In this document: positions 8,824 through 18,499 of the stretch, piece after piece
Numbering within the stretch: position 1 is the stretch's first letter
How the letters are laid out: each line of letters starts with the position of its first letter
NCBI GenBank assembly: GCA_902825865.1
Contig: CADECX010000001.1
Span: forward strand, 1-64,000
Origin: an uncultured Alphaproteobacteria bacterium
Lineage (GTDB): Bacteria; Pseudomonadota; Alphaproteobacteria; Micropepsales; Micropepsaceae
Length of the DNA stretch: 64,000 nt
Direction: 5' to 3'
Program-made: the position numbers and the translations under genes
The notes under the pieces: generated by a model
What the model was told of the DNA's origin: nothing
Seen by the model: only the letters and a program-made list of their open reading frames with translations
The model's database searches: none

Positions 8824-9714
8824 ATGACCTTCGCCAGTATGACCGGTTTTGCCGAAAGCACGGGCAGCCATGAGGGGCTGCGCTGGCGCTGGGAGGCCAA
8901 GAGCGTCAACAGCCGCGGTCTGGATCTGCGCCTTCGCACCCCGCCCGGCCATGACGGGCTGGAAGCTCCGGCCCGGCGGCTGGCGACCGAGCGATTTCAG
9001 CGCGGCGCGTTTCAGATTTCCCTGACCATTGAGCCACAGGAAGGCGCGCGCGGACTGGTGGTGGATGCCGCGGCCCTGGCCAGCGCGGTCAAGATCGCGC
9101 GCGAAGTCGCGGCCGAGACCGGCCTGACGCCGGCGCGGGTGGACGGATTGCTGGCGCTCAAGGGCGTGATCGTGGCCGATGAGGGGAATGCGGCACTCAG
9201 CCCCGTGGCGCGGGCGCACCGCGATGCCGCCATTCTGGAAAGCCTGGCCACCGCCTTCGACAAGCTGGCCAAGGAGCGCTGCAGCGAAGGCGCCAAGCTG
9301 GCGGCGCATCTGACCGCGCAGATCGGCGAGGTCGAGCGTCTGGTGGCGGAGGCCGGCCGTCTGGCGGCGGCCCAGCCGCAATCGCTCAAGGCCAGGCTGA
9401 GCGCCCAGATAAAGGAATTGCTGGATGGCTCGCCGGTTTCCGAGGAGAGGTTGGCTCAGGAAGTGGCGCTGCTTGCGGTCAAGGCCGATATTCGCGAGGA
9501 GCTGGACCGGCTCACCGCCCATGTCCAGGACGCGCGCGCCCTGATCGCGCAGGGCTATGGGGTGGGCCGCAAGCTGGATTTCCTGGCCCAGGAATTCAAC
9601 CGCGAAGCCAACACTTTGTGCTCCAAATCCACCGACATCGCATTGACCCGCACCGGCCTGGCCCTTAAGGCGGTGATCGACCAGTTCCGCGAGCAATCCC
9701 AGAATGTCGAATGA
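8824..9714 (+). CDS. yicC: YicC family endoribonuclease
   Basis: YicC/YloC family protein, 296 residues, beginning MTFASMTGFAES (family signature SMTGF near the N-terminus) and ending in the conserved KLDFLAQEFNREANTLCSKS block. E. coli YicC has RNase activity; the target here is unknown. Its stop lies 11 bases inside gmk, a pairing conserved widely. Confidence 0.93.
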   Translation: MTFASMTGFAESTGSHEGLRWRWEAKSVNSRGLDLRLRTPPGHDGLEAPARRLATERFQRGAFQISLTIEPQEGARGLVVDAAALASAVKIAREVAAETGLTPARVDGLLALKGVIVADEGNAALSPVARAHRDAAILESLATAFDKLAKERCSEGAKLAAHLTAQIGEVERLVAEAGRLAAAQPQSLKARLSAQIKELLDGSPVSEERLAQEVALLAVKADIREELDRLTAHVQDARALIAQGYGVGRKLDFLAQEFNREANTLCSKSTDIALTRTGLALKAVIDQFREQSQNVE

Positions 9715-10342
9715 AACTATCCAGCGCCGGGGCCTGATGCTGGTTCTGTCCTCGCCGTCGGGCGCGGGCAAGACCACCTTGTCGCGCCGGTTGCTGCAAA
9801 GCGATCCCGGCATTGTCATGAGCGTGTCGGCGACCACGCGCCAGCCCCGGCCCAATGAAATAGACGGCCAGGATTATTTCTTCGTCACGCCGGAAAAATT
9901 CGACACCATGGTGGCCGATGGCGAGTTTCTGGAACATGCCGTCGTTTTCGGCCACAAATACGGAACCCCGCGCACACCGGTCATGAAGGCGCTGGAACAG
10001 GGCAAGGACGTCTTGTTCGATATCGACTGGCAGGGCACCCAGCAGTTGAAGCAGCAAGTGCGTGACGATCTGGCCAGCGTGTTCGTGGTGCCGCCGTCCA
10101 AGGCCGAACTGGAGCGCCGCTTGCGGATAAGGGCGCAGGACTCCGAGGAGGTGGTGCGTCAGCGCATGGCCAAGGCCAGCGACGAACTCAGCCATTGGGC
10201 GGAATATGACTATCTGTTGATGAATGACGATATTCAGCATGCCATGGGCAAGCTGGAGGAAATTCTGCGTGTCGAACGCAGCCGCCGCGCCCGTCAGCCG
10301 GGATTGGCGAAATTCGTGCAGAAATTAATGCGCGAGGACTAG
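9704..10342 (+). CDS. gmk: Guanylate kinase
   Basis: Phosphorylates GMP to GDP with ATP. Length is 212 residues, P-loop [15 protein letters not shown] near residue 17, then the GMP-binding [20 protein letters not shown] segment. It overlaps yicC by 11 bases. Its stop codon interlocks with that of rsmA on the opposite strand (CTAG, 10339-10342). Confidence 0.97.
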   Translation: MSNETIQRRGLMLVLSSPSGAGKTTLSRRLLQSDPGIVMSVSATTRQPRPNEIDGQDYFFVTPEKFDTMVADGEFLEHAVVFGHKYGTPRTPVMKALEQGKDVLFDIDWQGTQQLKQQVRDDLASVFVVPPSKAELERRLRIRAQDSEEVVRQRMAKASDELSHWAEYDYLLMNDDIQHAMGKLEEILRVERSRRARQPGLAKFVQKLMRED

Positions 10343-11169
10343 TGCAAGGCCCGCGCGAGCGCGGCGAACTGTTCGATCTTCAAATCTTCCGGCCGCTCAG
10401 TCGGATCGATGCCGGCTTTTGCCAGCAGCGCCTCGCCGCCCAGCGGCTTTAAGGATTGGCGCAGCATCTTGCGGCGCTGGCCGAAGGCAGCCGCCGTGAC
10501 TTTTTCCAGATCGCTGAGATTGGCGGGCGCCAAGGGCTGGGCGCGGGGCTCCAGCCGCACAATCGCCGAGGTCACCGAGGGCGGCGGCACAAAGGCGCCG
10601 CGATTGACGTCGAACAAGATCTTGGCGCTGCAGCGCCATTGCGCCAAGACCGACAGCCGCCCGTAGTGTTCGGTGCCGGGTTGGGCGGTGATGCGCTGGG
10701 CCACCTCTTTCTGGAACATCAGGCTCAAACTGGCCCAGACCGGAGGCCAATTTTCCGCCGTCAGCCATTTGATCAGGATGGCGGTGCCGACATTGTAGGG
10801 CAGGTTGGCGGCGACCCGCACGCCTTTGGGCAAAATTGCGAGTTCATCCAGCTCCAGCGCGTCGGCACAGATGACCTGCAATTTTCCGGGCCAGGCGCGG
10901 GCGATCTCTTCCAGTGCGGGCAGGCAGCGCGCATCGCGCTCCACCGCGATCACCTTGCCGGCGCCTTCGCTCAGCAAGGCGCGGGTCAGGCCGCCGGGAC
11001 CTGGGCCGACTTCGTAAAAGACACCACCGTCATTGGCCCCCGCGGCGCGGGCGATCTTGCGCGTCAGATTGAGATCGAAGAGAAAATTCTGGCCCAGGGA
11101 TTTTTTCGCCGCCAAGCCATGGGTGGCGATGACGTCCCTCAAGGGTGGCAGCCTATCGATTTCGGGCAT
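10339..11169 (-). CDS. rsmA: 16S rRNA (adenine1518/1519-N6) dimethyltransferase
   Basis: KsgA/RsmA, 276 residues, SAM-dependent dimethylation of two adjacent adenines in helix 45 of 16S r[14 protein letters not shown] marks the N-terminus, [13 protein letters not shown] the SAM-binding loop, and NLPYNVGT the catalytic motif. It overlaps the end of pdxA by 17 bases, a common arrangement (surA-pdxA-rsmA), and meets gmk tail to tail. Confidence 0.97.
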   Translation of the reverse strand: MPEIDRLPPLRDVIATHGLAAKKSLGQNFLFDLNLTRKIARAAGANDGGVFYEVGPGPGGLTRALLSEGAGKVIAVERDARCLPALEEIARAWPGKLQVICADALELDELAILPKGVRVAANLPYNVGTAILIKWLTAENWPPVWASLSLMFQKEVAQRITAQPGTEHYGRLSVLAQWRCSAKILFDVNRGAFVPPPSVTSAIVRLEPRAQPLAPANLSDLEKVTAAAFGQRRKMLRQSLKPLGGEALLAKAGIDPTERPEDLKIEQFAALARALH

Positions 11170-12082
11170 CTGCCATATCCGCGGCCATTTGGATCGCGGC
11201 GATCATGCTGCGGGGATCGGCCTTGCCTTGGCCCGCGATATCCAGCGCGGTGCCGTGATCGGGCGAGGTGCGCACAATCGGCAATCCCAAGGTCACATTC
11301 ACCCCGTCCCAAAAGCTCATGCTCTTGATCGGGATCAGCGCCTGGTCGTGATACATGCAGAGCGCCGCGTCATAACTCTTGCGCGCTTCTTCGTGGAACA
11401 TTGTGTCGGCGGACAGTGGGCCTCGAACGTTGAACCCGCGCGCCTTGAGCGCGGCGATGGCCGGGGCGATCACCGTATCTTCTTCTTCGCCCAGAACGCC
11501 TTCCTCGCCGGCATGGGGATTGAGGCCCGCCACGGCCAGCCTGGGATTGAGCAGTCCGAAATCGCGCTTCAGCGCGGTCAGGATGATCTCGCCGGTTTCG
11601 AACACCGCCTGCTTGCTGATCGCGCCGGGAACCTTGGCGACCGGCAGATGGATGGTCAGCGGCACCACCCGCAATTTGTCGCTGGCCAGCATCATCACCG
11701 CCCGGCGCGCACCGGTCAGATGGGCGAGAAATTCGGTATGGCCGGGAAAGGCAAAGCCTGCCGCATTGAGGACGGCCTTGTGGATCGGCGCGGTGACCAT
11801 GGCCGCCGCCTCGCCGTTCAGGCAGGCGGAAACCGCGATCTCGATGGCCTGGGTGACCGCCGCGGCATTGCGTTCGTTCGGTTGTCCCGGGACTGCGGTG
11901 ACGGGCGCGGTGGTGGGCACCAGCGCGCCGGTTTGGGAGGCAAAAATCCTTGTGTCGCCCACCAGCTTGAGCGGGTGGCCACCCACCTTGCCGCCAAAAT
12001 GTTCCCATGCGGCCAGACAAATCTCGGGTCCGATTCCCGACGGTTCGCCCATGGTCATGAGTATGGGAGAGGCTTTATGCAT
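11153..12082 (-). CDS. pdxA: 4-hydroxythreonine-4-phosphate dehydrogenase
   Basis: NAD-dependent enzyme of the DXP-dependent pyridoxal phosphate pathway, 309 residues. The N-terminal [13 protein letters not shown] and central [11 protein letters not shown] motifs are typical, as is [12 protein letters not shown] near the C-terminus carrying a metal-binding His. The start chosen lies 9 residues before MTMGEP. Downstream of surA by 34 bases and overlapping rsmA. Confidence 0.96.
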   Translation of the reverse strand: MHKASPILMTMGEPSGIGPEICLAAWEHFGGKVGGHPLKLVGDTRIFASQTGALVPTTAPVTAVPGQPNERNAAAVTQAIEIAVSACLNGEAAAMVTAPIHKAVLNAAGFAFPGHTEFLAHLTGARRAVMMLASDKLRVVPLTIHLPVAKVPGAISKQAVFETGEIILTALKRDFGLLNPRLAVAGLNPHAGEEGVLGEEEDTVIAPAIAALKARGFNVRGPLSADTMFHEEARKSYDAALCMYHDQALIPIKSMSFWDGVNVTLGLPIVRTSPDHGTALDIAGQGKADPRSMIAAIQMAADMADARNR

Positions 12083-12116
12083 TTATGGGTCGCGCCGATG
12101 GCGCGCCCGGGGGCCG

Positions 12117-13757
12117 TTACCGGATGAGCGCATCGGGCTTGCTGTCGTCGCGCACCTGGATATTGGCGCCACGTTTCAGGTCGCGCAGATAACGCCGCGC
12201 CAAGGCGGATATCTGGTTCTGGAACAGCTGGTCTTCGACTTGCTGCTGGGTCGGCATCACATAGGCGGTCTTGATCTCGACCCTCTTGTCGCAGCGCCCA
12301 ATCAGTTCGACGCCGGCTTCCGACATGAAAGGCAGCGCCGCGTCGCCGGGACGGGTATTCTTCATCGCTTCCTGAATCTGCGGGCTCAGCTCGGAAAGCT
12401 TGGCGTCGCCCAGATCCATATAGACCGTGCCGGTCATTTTCTTGGACAGGTCGTCGAGCTGGGCACAGCCGCCATAACGCTGTTGTATCGTGTTCGCCAC
12501 CTTGAGGATTTCCTCCAGCTGTTCTTTGGCCACGTCCGAACCGACGGGGAACAGAAGGCGCGCCAGCGGCAGCGTCCCGGCCGGGCCGGTCGGGCCGGTC
12601 GGGACTGCGTCGATCTTGGTGCCCAGGGGCTCCTGGCGTTCGCGCAGCGCGATAACATAGTAGCCGCCGGTGGACCGGATGGCCGTGGAGATCTCGCCCA
12701 CCGCCAGCTTGGCGAGGGCGGCATTCAGTTCCGGCGCAAGTTCGCCTTCGCTGACCCAGCCCATATCGCCGCCGGTGGCGGCCGAGGGGTGCTGACTGAA
12801 CTGGCGCGCCACCACCGCGAAGGGCGCGCCCTGGCGCAGCTGGTTTTCCACTTCCTGAGCGTCTTTCTTCACCTGGGCGTCATGCTCGGGATTGTCGACG
12901 GGAAGGAAAATTTCCATCACGCGGAAATGCGGCTTGTTGGCGCCTTCGGCATGGCGCGCCATTTCCGCCGCTATCATTTCCGGGGTGACGTTGACGCGAT
13001 CGCTATATTCGTCCTGCACCGCCTTTTGCCAGGCGATGGAGGCCGTGATCTGGGAGCGCAGCGCGTCCTCGCTGGCGCCGGCCTTGCTCAGGTTCTCGCG
13101 CAACTGCTCGATCGTGAAGCGGTATTCCTGAATCATGGCGTTGATGCGCTTGTCGACCTCGACCGGACTGACGGTGATCTTCTTTTTCACCGCTTCCTGA
13201 AGTTGAAGCTTTTCGCTTTCCAGCACTTCCAGAATCTGGGTGCGGATGCGGGTGCGCTGTTCCGGCGTCAGTTGCTGGCTGATGCCCTGGAGCGCCAGAT
13301 ACAGGGCCACGCGCTGGCGCAGCTCGAAATCGGAGATCGACTCATCGTTCACGGTGGCGACGATGGAATTGGAATCGTTGGGATTGGCGTTTGTGGTGGC
13401 GTCGATCACCGCGCCGTCGTTATTTTTGGCTTCTTGCACCGCGGGCGCCACGGCGGCGTTGCCCGCGGCCGGTGCATCGGCGGCAGCTGCGGTGGGAGGG
13501 GCATCGGCCGTGGCCGCGCTGGGCGGCGCATCGGCGGTGGGCGGCGCGTCGGCGGTGGACGGCGCCGGCTTGGCAGGCACTGCGGGACTGATGGTTCGCG
13601 CTGCGCTGGATGGCGCGATGGCGACTTGCCGGAGGTTCGACGAAGCGGCGGATTTCAGCGGCGGCACCGCCGGGACGCTCGCGCCTTGCGCAACGGCATT
13701 GGCGCCGGCCAGTACGGCAGCGCCCAGCAACAGGGTGGTGGCAACTCTCATCGTCAA
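12117..13757 (-). CDS. surA: SurA-like periplasmic chaperone / peptidyl-prolyl isomerase
   Basis: Periplasmic chaperone for outer-membrane proteins, 546 residues, longer than E. coli SurA (428). A signal peptide (residues 1-24) is followed by a Pro/Ala/Thr low-complexity linker of about 90 residues built from repeats of TADAPP. A SurA N-domain follows (near NDESISDFELRQRVALYL), then parvulin-type rotamase segments (GGDMGWVSEGELAPEL). Position directly after lptD in the LPS-transport block supports SurA. The linker would hold the chaperone core away from the signal peptide; its role is unknown. Confidence 0.93.
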   Translation of the reverse strand: MTMRVATTLLLGAAVLAGANAVAQGASVPAVPPLKSAASSNLRQVAIAPSSAARTISPAVPAKPAPSTADAPPTADAPPSAATADAPPTAAAADAPAAGNAAVAPAVQEAKNNDGAVIDATTNANPNDSNSIVATVNDESISDFELRQRVALYLALQGISQQLTPEQRTRIRTQILEVLESEKLQLQEAVKKKITVSPVEVDKRINAMIQEYRFTIEQLRENLSKAGASEDALRSQITASIAWQKAVQDEYSDRVNVTPEMIAAEMARHAEGANKPHFRVMEIFLPVDNPEHDAQVKKDAQEVENQLRQGAPFAVVARQFSQHPSAATGGDMGWVSEGELAPELNAALAKLAVGEISTAIRSTGGYYVIALRERQEPLGTKIDAVPTGPTGPAGTLPLARLLFPVGSDVAKEQLEEILKVANTIQQRYGGCAQLDDLSKKMTGTVYMDLGDAKLSELSPQIQEAMKNTRPGDAALPFMSEAGVELIGRCDKRVEIKTAYVMPTQQQVEDQLFQNQISALARRYLRDLKRGANIQVRDDSKPDALIR

Positions 13758-13918
13758 TCTTTGATCTTCGGCCTTAACGGAGGCGTGTTGGCGCTCCGCC
13801 AGGCCCCCTAAACCTCTGCCAAGATACGGAAATTCCTCCCCCGATCAAGCGAAAGGCGCAAGCCGCCCCCTGAGGCAAGGCGTCCGGCGCGGGGCGAAAA
13901 AGCGACATTTCCGCCGGT

Positions 13919-16114
13919 TTAGGGGTGAGTCAGGGCAAATACGTCGCGCGGGAACAAGCTGAAAGGCTGGATCGGGCTATCCCCGGTCTTCAGGTTGAAG
14001 CGCAAAATCACCGAGGTGGAGGGCGGCAGGCCCTGGACGACGTCCGAAATATACTTGCGCCGGTAGGCCAGGGAGATTGCAAGACATTCATCTTCGTACC
14101 CCAGGCCATATTCGGTGTTGAGGAACTGGCTGTTGGTGAGATCGCGCTGGATGGCTGCGAACACCTGCCAGTTGCGCCAAACATTCATGTCGGCTTGGGC
14201 ATTGACCTCTTCGCGCCCGGGCAGGCCCAAAGTCGCGACCGACTGAGGCAGTTGGACATAGCTTATTTGCAGCGAAGAGCGGTCATAGGTGCCGGTGACA
14301 TAAACCTCGTGCCGCCGGATGGTGCCGTTGCTGCGGTCCATATCGATACGGTCTGTCACGTCGAGGTGCGGGAACTTGACCGAGAAACTGCCGACCACGT
14401 CCGATGATGTGCCCCGGCTGCCGGAAAAAGCCGCCAGCAGGGGATCGGGCTTGAGGCGGTAAGTCTGGCCGACCTGCGCTTCGACCTTGCCGCCGGGAAA
14501 AAGCGCTTCCGCCATGATGCCGATATTGGCGCGGGGCCCGCTCTCTATGATGTCGTAGCCCGGCACCTGGTTAAAGCTGAAGACATTGTTGTCGTCGAAT
14601 TCGAAGGACTGGGAATCCTCGATCCGCAGGTTGCGCGGATTGCCGCCATAGGGCTGGGCGACCAGCTGGGCGATGGGTTGCAGGATATAGGAATGGCCTT
14701 TGTTGCCGCTGGCGACAAAAGGCCAGCGCCAATCCAGGCCCAGATAGGCGGTGCCGCGTTCGACCGAGGTGGGAAAGCCGGCCGGCGGGCCCGGACTCGT
14801 ATAATCGAAATGATAAAAGTCGCCGCGTGCATCGGCCACGATGGTCCAGAGCTGGCCATTGTCCATGACGAAGGGGCGCTTCCAGTTCAGTTCGCTCGTC
14901 ACGCGCTGGCCGTTGCGCTGACTGTCGCGGCCGATGGCGACGCCGCTCAGGTCAAGACGGAAGGTGCCGCCCGCGATCTTGTGAAGCGGGATGTAGGACA
15001 TTTCCAGCCGGGGCAGCACGAAGGGGATGCGCGAGGTGATGTCGGTGGAACGCAGGCCCTGGAAATAATAGCTGGAGAGCGAGAAGCGCGAGCGGCCCGG
15101 GGTTCCTTCCAGGAAAATGTCGTTGACCAGCCGGTCGAGGAACGAAACGTCGTAGAAGCGCATATAGGCGCTGTTGCTGGTGGCCTGAACGTCCAGTCCG
15201 GCGCGCCAGGTATCGCTGAAGGATTCGCGCACCGATCCGAAAAGATGGCCGTAGGTCTGCGCCCCCGGGCTTCCCGACAATCCGCCATTGGGATTGTAGG
15301 CGCCGCTGCCCTGGAACCACAGCCCTCCCTTGTTCCAGCGGGCGCGATATTCCAGCTCCAGAACCTCGCCGCCCGAGGTCGTCAGCATCGGCGCCACCGT
15401 CATGTCATGGCTTTGGGAAAGCGCGAGATAGACCGGCAGGCGCGTGAAATAACCGATCTTGGTGGAGTTGCCGAATTCCGGGGTCAACAAGCCGCTGGCA
15501 TAACGCACCGTGGGATCGGGGACCGAGACGGCGGGCAACCACGCCACCGGGACGCCCTTCACCTCGATGGTGGCGTTGGTGAAACGCACCTTGTGCTTGG
15601 TCTGGTCATGCACCACGCGCTCCGCCTTGACCTGCCATAAGGGGGTGCGTTGCCCCGGCTTGTTGCAGATCGTGCAGGGCGAATAAACCGTATGGCGGGC
15701 GACCAACCGGTCGCCGGTGCGCTGGGCGCTGCGGGCCGCCAGCCGCCCCGTCTTGCCGATCAGGGCGCCGAAGCCCTGCAGCGCGCCATCGCGCATATGG
15801 TCGATCAAGACAACCTGATCGGCGAAGGCGACATTGCCCCTGGTGTCGGTGACGCTGACATGGCCGCGCGCCGTAACCGTGTCGCTGTCCTGATCATAGT
15901 CGACGCGGTCGGCCAGCAAGGTGCGGCCCTGATCGGTGATCTCGACATGGCCGACGGCCGAAACCGTCTTGCTCTCGCTGTTGTAAACGATCTCATCCGC
16001 TTCCAGCAGGATGGGCGTTTCCTTCGCCGGGCTTTGCGCGGCGCGCGGCTGGGCGGCCGCCGGGGCGAGCAGGGAAAGAAGGGCGCAAATGCCCAGCACC
16101 ACAAGACGGGGCAT
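13919..16114 (-). CDS. lptD: LPS-assembly outer-membrane protein LptD
   Basis: Beta-barrel that inserts lipopolysaccharide into the outer leaflet, 731 residues. Signal peptide to about residue 22 (APAAAQ), an OstA-type periplasmic domain (EADEIVYNSESKTVSAVGHVEI), then a large barrel rich in alternating aromatic strands. A C-x-x-C pair (YSPCTICNK) and a C-terminal Cys (EDECLAIS) could provide the disulfides known for LptD. The start shares one base with the lptG stop (TGATG). Confidence 0.95.
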   Translation of the reverse strand: MPRLVVLGICALLSLLAPAAAQPRAAQSPAKETPILLEADEIVYNSESKTVSAVGHVEITDQGRTLLADRVDYDQDSDTVTARGHVSVTDTRGNVAFADQVVLIDHMRDGALQGFGALIGKTGRLAARSAQRTGDRLVARHTVYSPCTICNKPGQRTPLWQVKAERVVHDQTKHKVRFTNATIEVKGVPVAWLPAVSVPDPTVRYASGLLTPEFGNSTKIGYFTRLPVYLALSQSHDMTVAPMLTTSGGEVLELEYRARWNKGGLWFQGSGAYNPNGGLSGSPGAQTYGHLFGSVRESFSDTWRAGLDVQATSNSAYMRFYDVSFLDRLVNDIFLEGTPGRSRFSLSSYYFQGLRSTDITSRIPFVLPRLEMSYIPLHKIAGGTFRLDLSGVAIGRDSQRNGQRVTSELNWKRPFVMDNGQLWTIVADARGDFYHFDYTSPGPPAGFPTSVERGTAYLGLDWRWPFVASGNKGHSYILQPIAQLVAQPYGGNPRNLRIEDSQSFEFDDNNVFSFNQVPGYDIIESGPRANIGIMAEALFPGGKVEAQVGQTYRLKPDPLLAAFSGSRGTSSDVVGSFSVKFPHLDVTDRIDMDRSNGTIRRHEVYVTGTYDRSSLQISYVQLPQSVATLGLPGREEVNAQADMNVWRNWQVFAAIQRDLTNSQFLNTEYGLGYEDECLAISLAYRRKYISDVVQGLPPSTSVILRFNLKTGDSPIQPFSLFPRDVFALTHP

Positions 16115-17205
16115 CAGCCGTCCTCGTGGGAAAAGATCAATGTCATGCCGATCAAAATCGAGGCCAAGGCGGGCGCCGTCGCCGCCAAAAGAATCGGCAC
16201 CGCGCCGGAACGGCCCAGCACCGTGGTCAGGTTCTGGAAGAAATAGACGCCGAAGCCGCAGGCGGCGCTGAACAGGATCACCTTGGCCAAGCCGGCCTCG
16301 CGGCCCAGCTTGAGCGAGAAACTGGCGGCCATGAAGACCATCGCCGCGAACAAAGCGGGCAAGGCATAGAGATTATAGAGATAAAGCTGATACCGGCTGG
16401 CCGAAAAGCCGGCGGATTGGGCGGCGCGGATATAGTTGGGCAAGTCCCAGAAGGACAGCGCATCGGGCGCGGTGGAGCTTTCCACAATCTGTTCCGGCGT
16501 CAGCGTGGTGGCCAGGCGATACTGTTTGTGATGGACCGGTATGCCGCGCAGGTCCGAGACCCAGGCATCGTTTATCACCCAGAAATCCTGCTTCAGGTCC
16601 GCCGACTTGGCGTCGATCCGGCCGGTGAAGCGATCGTTGGCGCCATAGAGCAGCACCATCACGTCTTCCAGATGCTCGCCTTGCTGGGCGACGCGCAGGG
16701 CGTGGATCACCGATTGCTGGCTTGTGTCGCCCTGGCGCAGCCACAAGCCGTTCATGGAGACGGAAAGCCGGCTCTCTTCGCCTTTGACATAGCGCGCTTC
16801 CAGCCCGGCAAATTGCGAGAACATGCGCGCCGAAATCGGGGTGAAGACCGTCACGGTGAAGACGCCGATAAAGACCGCCACCGTCAGCGGCGGCAGCAGA
16901 AAGTCCCAGGCCGATACCCCGGCGGCGCGCGTCGCCACCAGCTCGCGCGAACGCGACAGGCGGACAAACGTGAAAACGCCGCCCAGCAAAATGGCGAAGG
17001 GCAGCATCTTCTGGCCCAGATTGGGCAGTTGCAGCACCGCCATGCCGATCGCGGTGGAGGTGGGAACATTGTGGCTGGCGGTGCGGTTGAGCAGATCGAC
17101 GATGTCGATGGAAAAGGCCAGCATCAGGAAGATGGAGTAGATCAGCGTCACGCCGATCAGGAATTGCACCGCCAGATAGCGATAGAGAGTCCAGGACCAG
17201 CTCAT
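16114..17205 (-). CDS. lptG: LPS export permease LptG
   Basis: YjgP/YjgQ permease of the LptB2FG complex that extracts LPS from the inner membrane, 363 residues. Three N-terminal membrane helices, a periplasmic beta-jellyroll (about residues 125-265) and three C-terminal helices. The start at 17205 (MSWSWTLYRYLAVQF) overlaps the lptF stop by four bases; an in-frame extension to 17487 lies inside lptF and is rejected. Confidence 0.95.
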   Translation of the reverse strand: MSWSWTLYRYLAVQFLIGVTLIYSIFLMLAFSIDIVDLLNRTASHNVPTSTAIGMAVLQLPNLGQKMLPFAILLGGVFTFVRLSRSRELVATRAAGVSAWDFLLPPLTVAVFIGVFTVTVFTPISARMFSQFAGLEARYVKGEESRLSVSMNGLWLRQGDTSQQSVIHALRVAQQGEHLEDVMVLLYGANDRFTGRIDAKSADLKQDFWVINDAWVSDLRGIPVHHKQYRLATTLTPEQIVESSTAPDALSFWDLPNYIRAAQSAGFSASRYQLYLYNLYALPALFAAMVFMAASFSLKLGREAGLAKVILFSAACGFGVYFFQNLTTVLGRSGAVPILLAATAPALASILIGMTLIFSHEDG

Positions 17206-18389
17206 GCGCCTGTCCTTGCGATCTGGACGGGACGCATGCGCGCCAGCAGGGACGCTGGCGTGTAACCAGCCAGGAATGCAATGGCCCCGGCACTTCCCAG
17301 CACGGGCAACAGATAGAAGATGGCGACCAGCGGCGGATTGCGCTGCGCCACGCCCATGATGCCGTAACCGGCGATGCGCAGGCCCATCGCCGCCAGGCCC
17401 GCAACGGTAAGCCGCATCGCGACGCTGCCGCGCTGGCGGCGGCCGCGCAACACGGCGGCCATCGCGATCAAGGCAAAAGCGATGCAATAAAGAGGCTGGG
17501 AGATGCGGTTATGGGCCTCGGCGAAGAACTGGTTGCGGATGCGCTGGTCCAATCCCTTTTCCGGCGGCCAGAACAATTCACCCATGAAACGCTCCTGCAC
17601 CTTGCGCAGCGTATAGTTGGCGGGCGTGGAGAACTGGTCCAGGTTGATGACATAGCTGTCGAAATGCAGAACCTGGAGCTGCTTGCCGCCTTGGCCACTG
17701 GTCTCGATGGTGCCGTTCACCATGATCAGGCGGGCGCCGGCGGGGGTTTGCGCCAGAATCCCTTTCTCAGCGATGTAAGTGACGGGCTGGGCGCGGTCGC
17801 GATTGTTGTGCACCAGGATGCCGTTGATCTCGCCCTTGTTGCTCATCTGGCGGATGAAGACGGTCAGGCCGCGCTGGGAGGTGTTGAAATCGCCTTCGTT
17901 CAACAGCGCTCCGGCCATGTCGGCGCGGATATCCGACACTTTGTCGCGCAAGGTGCGTTGCCCCGCCGGCCCCAGGTAGAAAATGCAGGCATAGGTGAAG
18001 ACCATCACGATCGCGGCGCAGGCCAGGATCGGCATGGCGAGCTGGCGCAGCGAATAGCCGGCGGTCGCCATCGCCACCAGCTCGCTGTCGCCTTGCAGCC
18101 GTTGCAGGGTAATCAAGGTGGCGAAGAAAAAGGCGATGGGCATGATGGCGGCCAGCAGCCCGGGCAGCACCAGCAGGATCAGATACAGGAATGTGAAGGC
18201 TGATTGACCGCGATTGATCACCAGGTCCAGATATTGAAGGCAGCTGACCAGCCAGATCACGCTGGTCAAAAGCAGGGTGAGAAGCGCCACCGGCCCCAAG
18301 AGCTGGGTCAGGATATAGAGCGGCAACCGCCGGGGGCGTGCGGAGCCGGTCTGAGGTCGCGAGCTGAATTCCGGTATCTTGGGGTCCAC
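17202..18389 (-). CDS. lptF: LPS export permease LptF
   Basis: Second YjgP/YjgQ permease of the LPS transporter, 395 residues. A hydrophilic N-terminus of about 22 residues precedes the first helix; ELVAMATAGYSLRQLAMP is the conserved coupling-helix region facing LptB. First gene of the lptF-lptG-lptD-surA-pdxA-rsmA run, divergent from pepA across 110 bases, the gene order usual in this class. Confidence 0.95.
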   Translation of the reverse strand: MDPKIPEFSSRPQTGSARPRRLPLYILTQLLGPVALLTLLLTSVIWLVSCLQYLDLVINRGQSAFTFLYLILLVLPGLLAAIMPIAFFFATLITLQRLQGDSELVAMATAGYSLRQLAMPILACAAIVMVFTYACIFYLGPAGQRTLRDKVSDIRADMAGALLNEGDFNTSQRGLTVFIRQMSNKGEINGILVHNNRDRAQPVTYIAEKGILAQTPAGARLIMVNGTIETSGQGGKQLQVLHFDSYVINLDQFSTPANYTLRKVQERFMGELFWPPEKGLDQRIRNQFFAEAHNRISQPLYCIAFALIAMAAVLRGRRQRGSVAMRLTVAGLAAMGLRIAGYGIMGVAQRNPPLVAIFYLLPVLGSAGAIAFLAGYTPASLLARMRPVQIARTGA

Positions 18390-18499
18390 CCGTTCGGCCT
18401 TTCGCGCGCCAAAGTTGGAGGTCGGCTGGATTCGACCTAAACTATCATTAGAACTAGGATTTTCCCCACAAATACCCTGTCCTTTGCCGGAGATATAGC

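Noticed and set aside
13480..13575. Repetitive stretch that could be a CRISPR-like or minisatellite array
   Set aside because: It is the codon-level repeat of the TADAPP linker in SurA, in frame and without spacers.
12383..13811. Long plus-strand open frame opposite surA
   Set aside because: It is an antisense shadow of surA; the minus-strand frame has a signal peptide and rotamase motifs.
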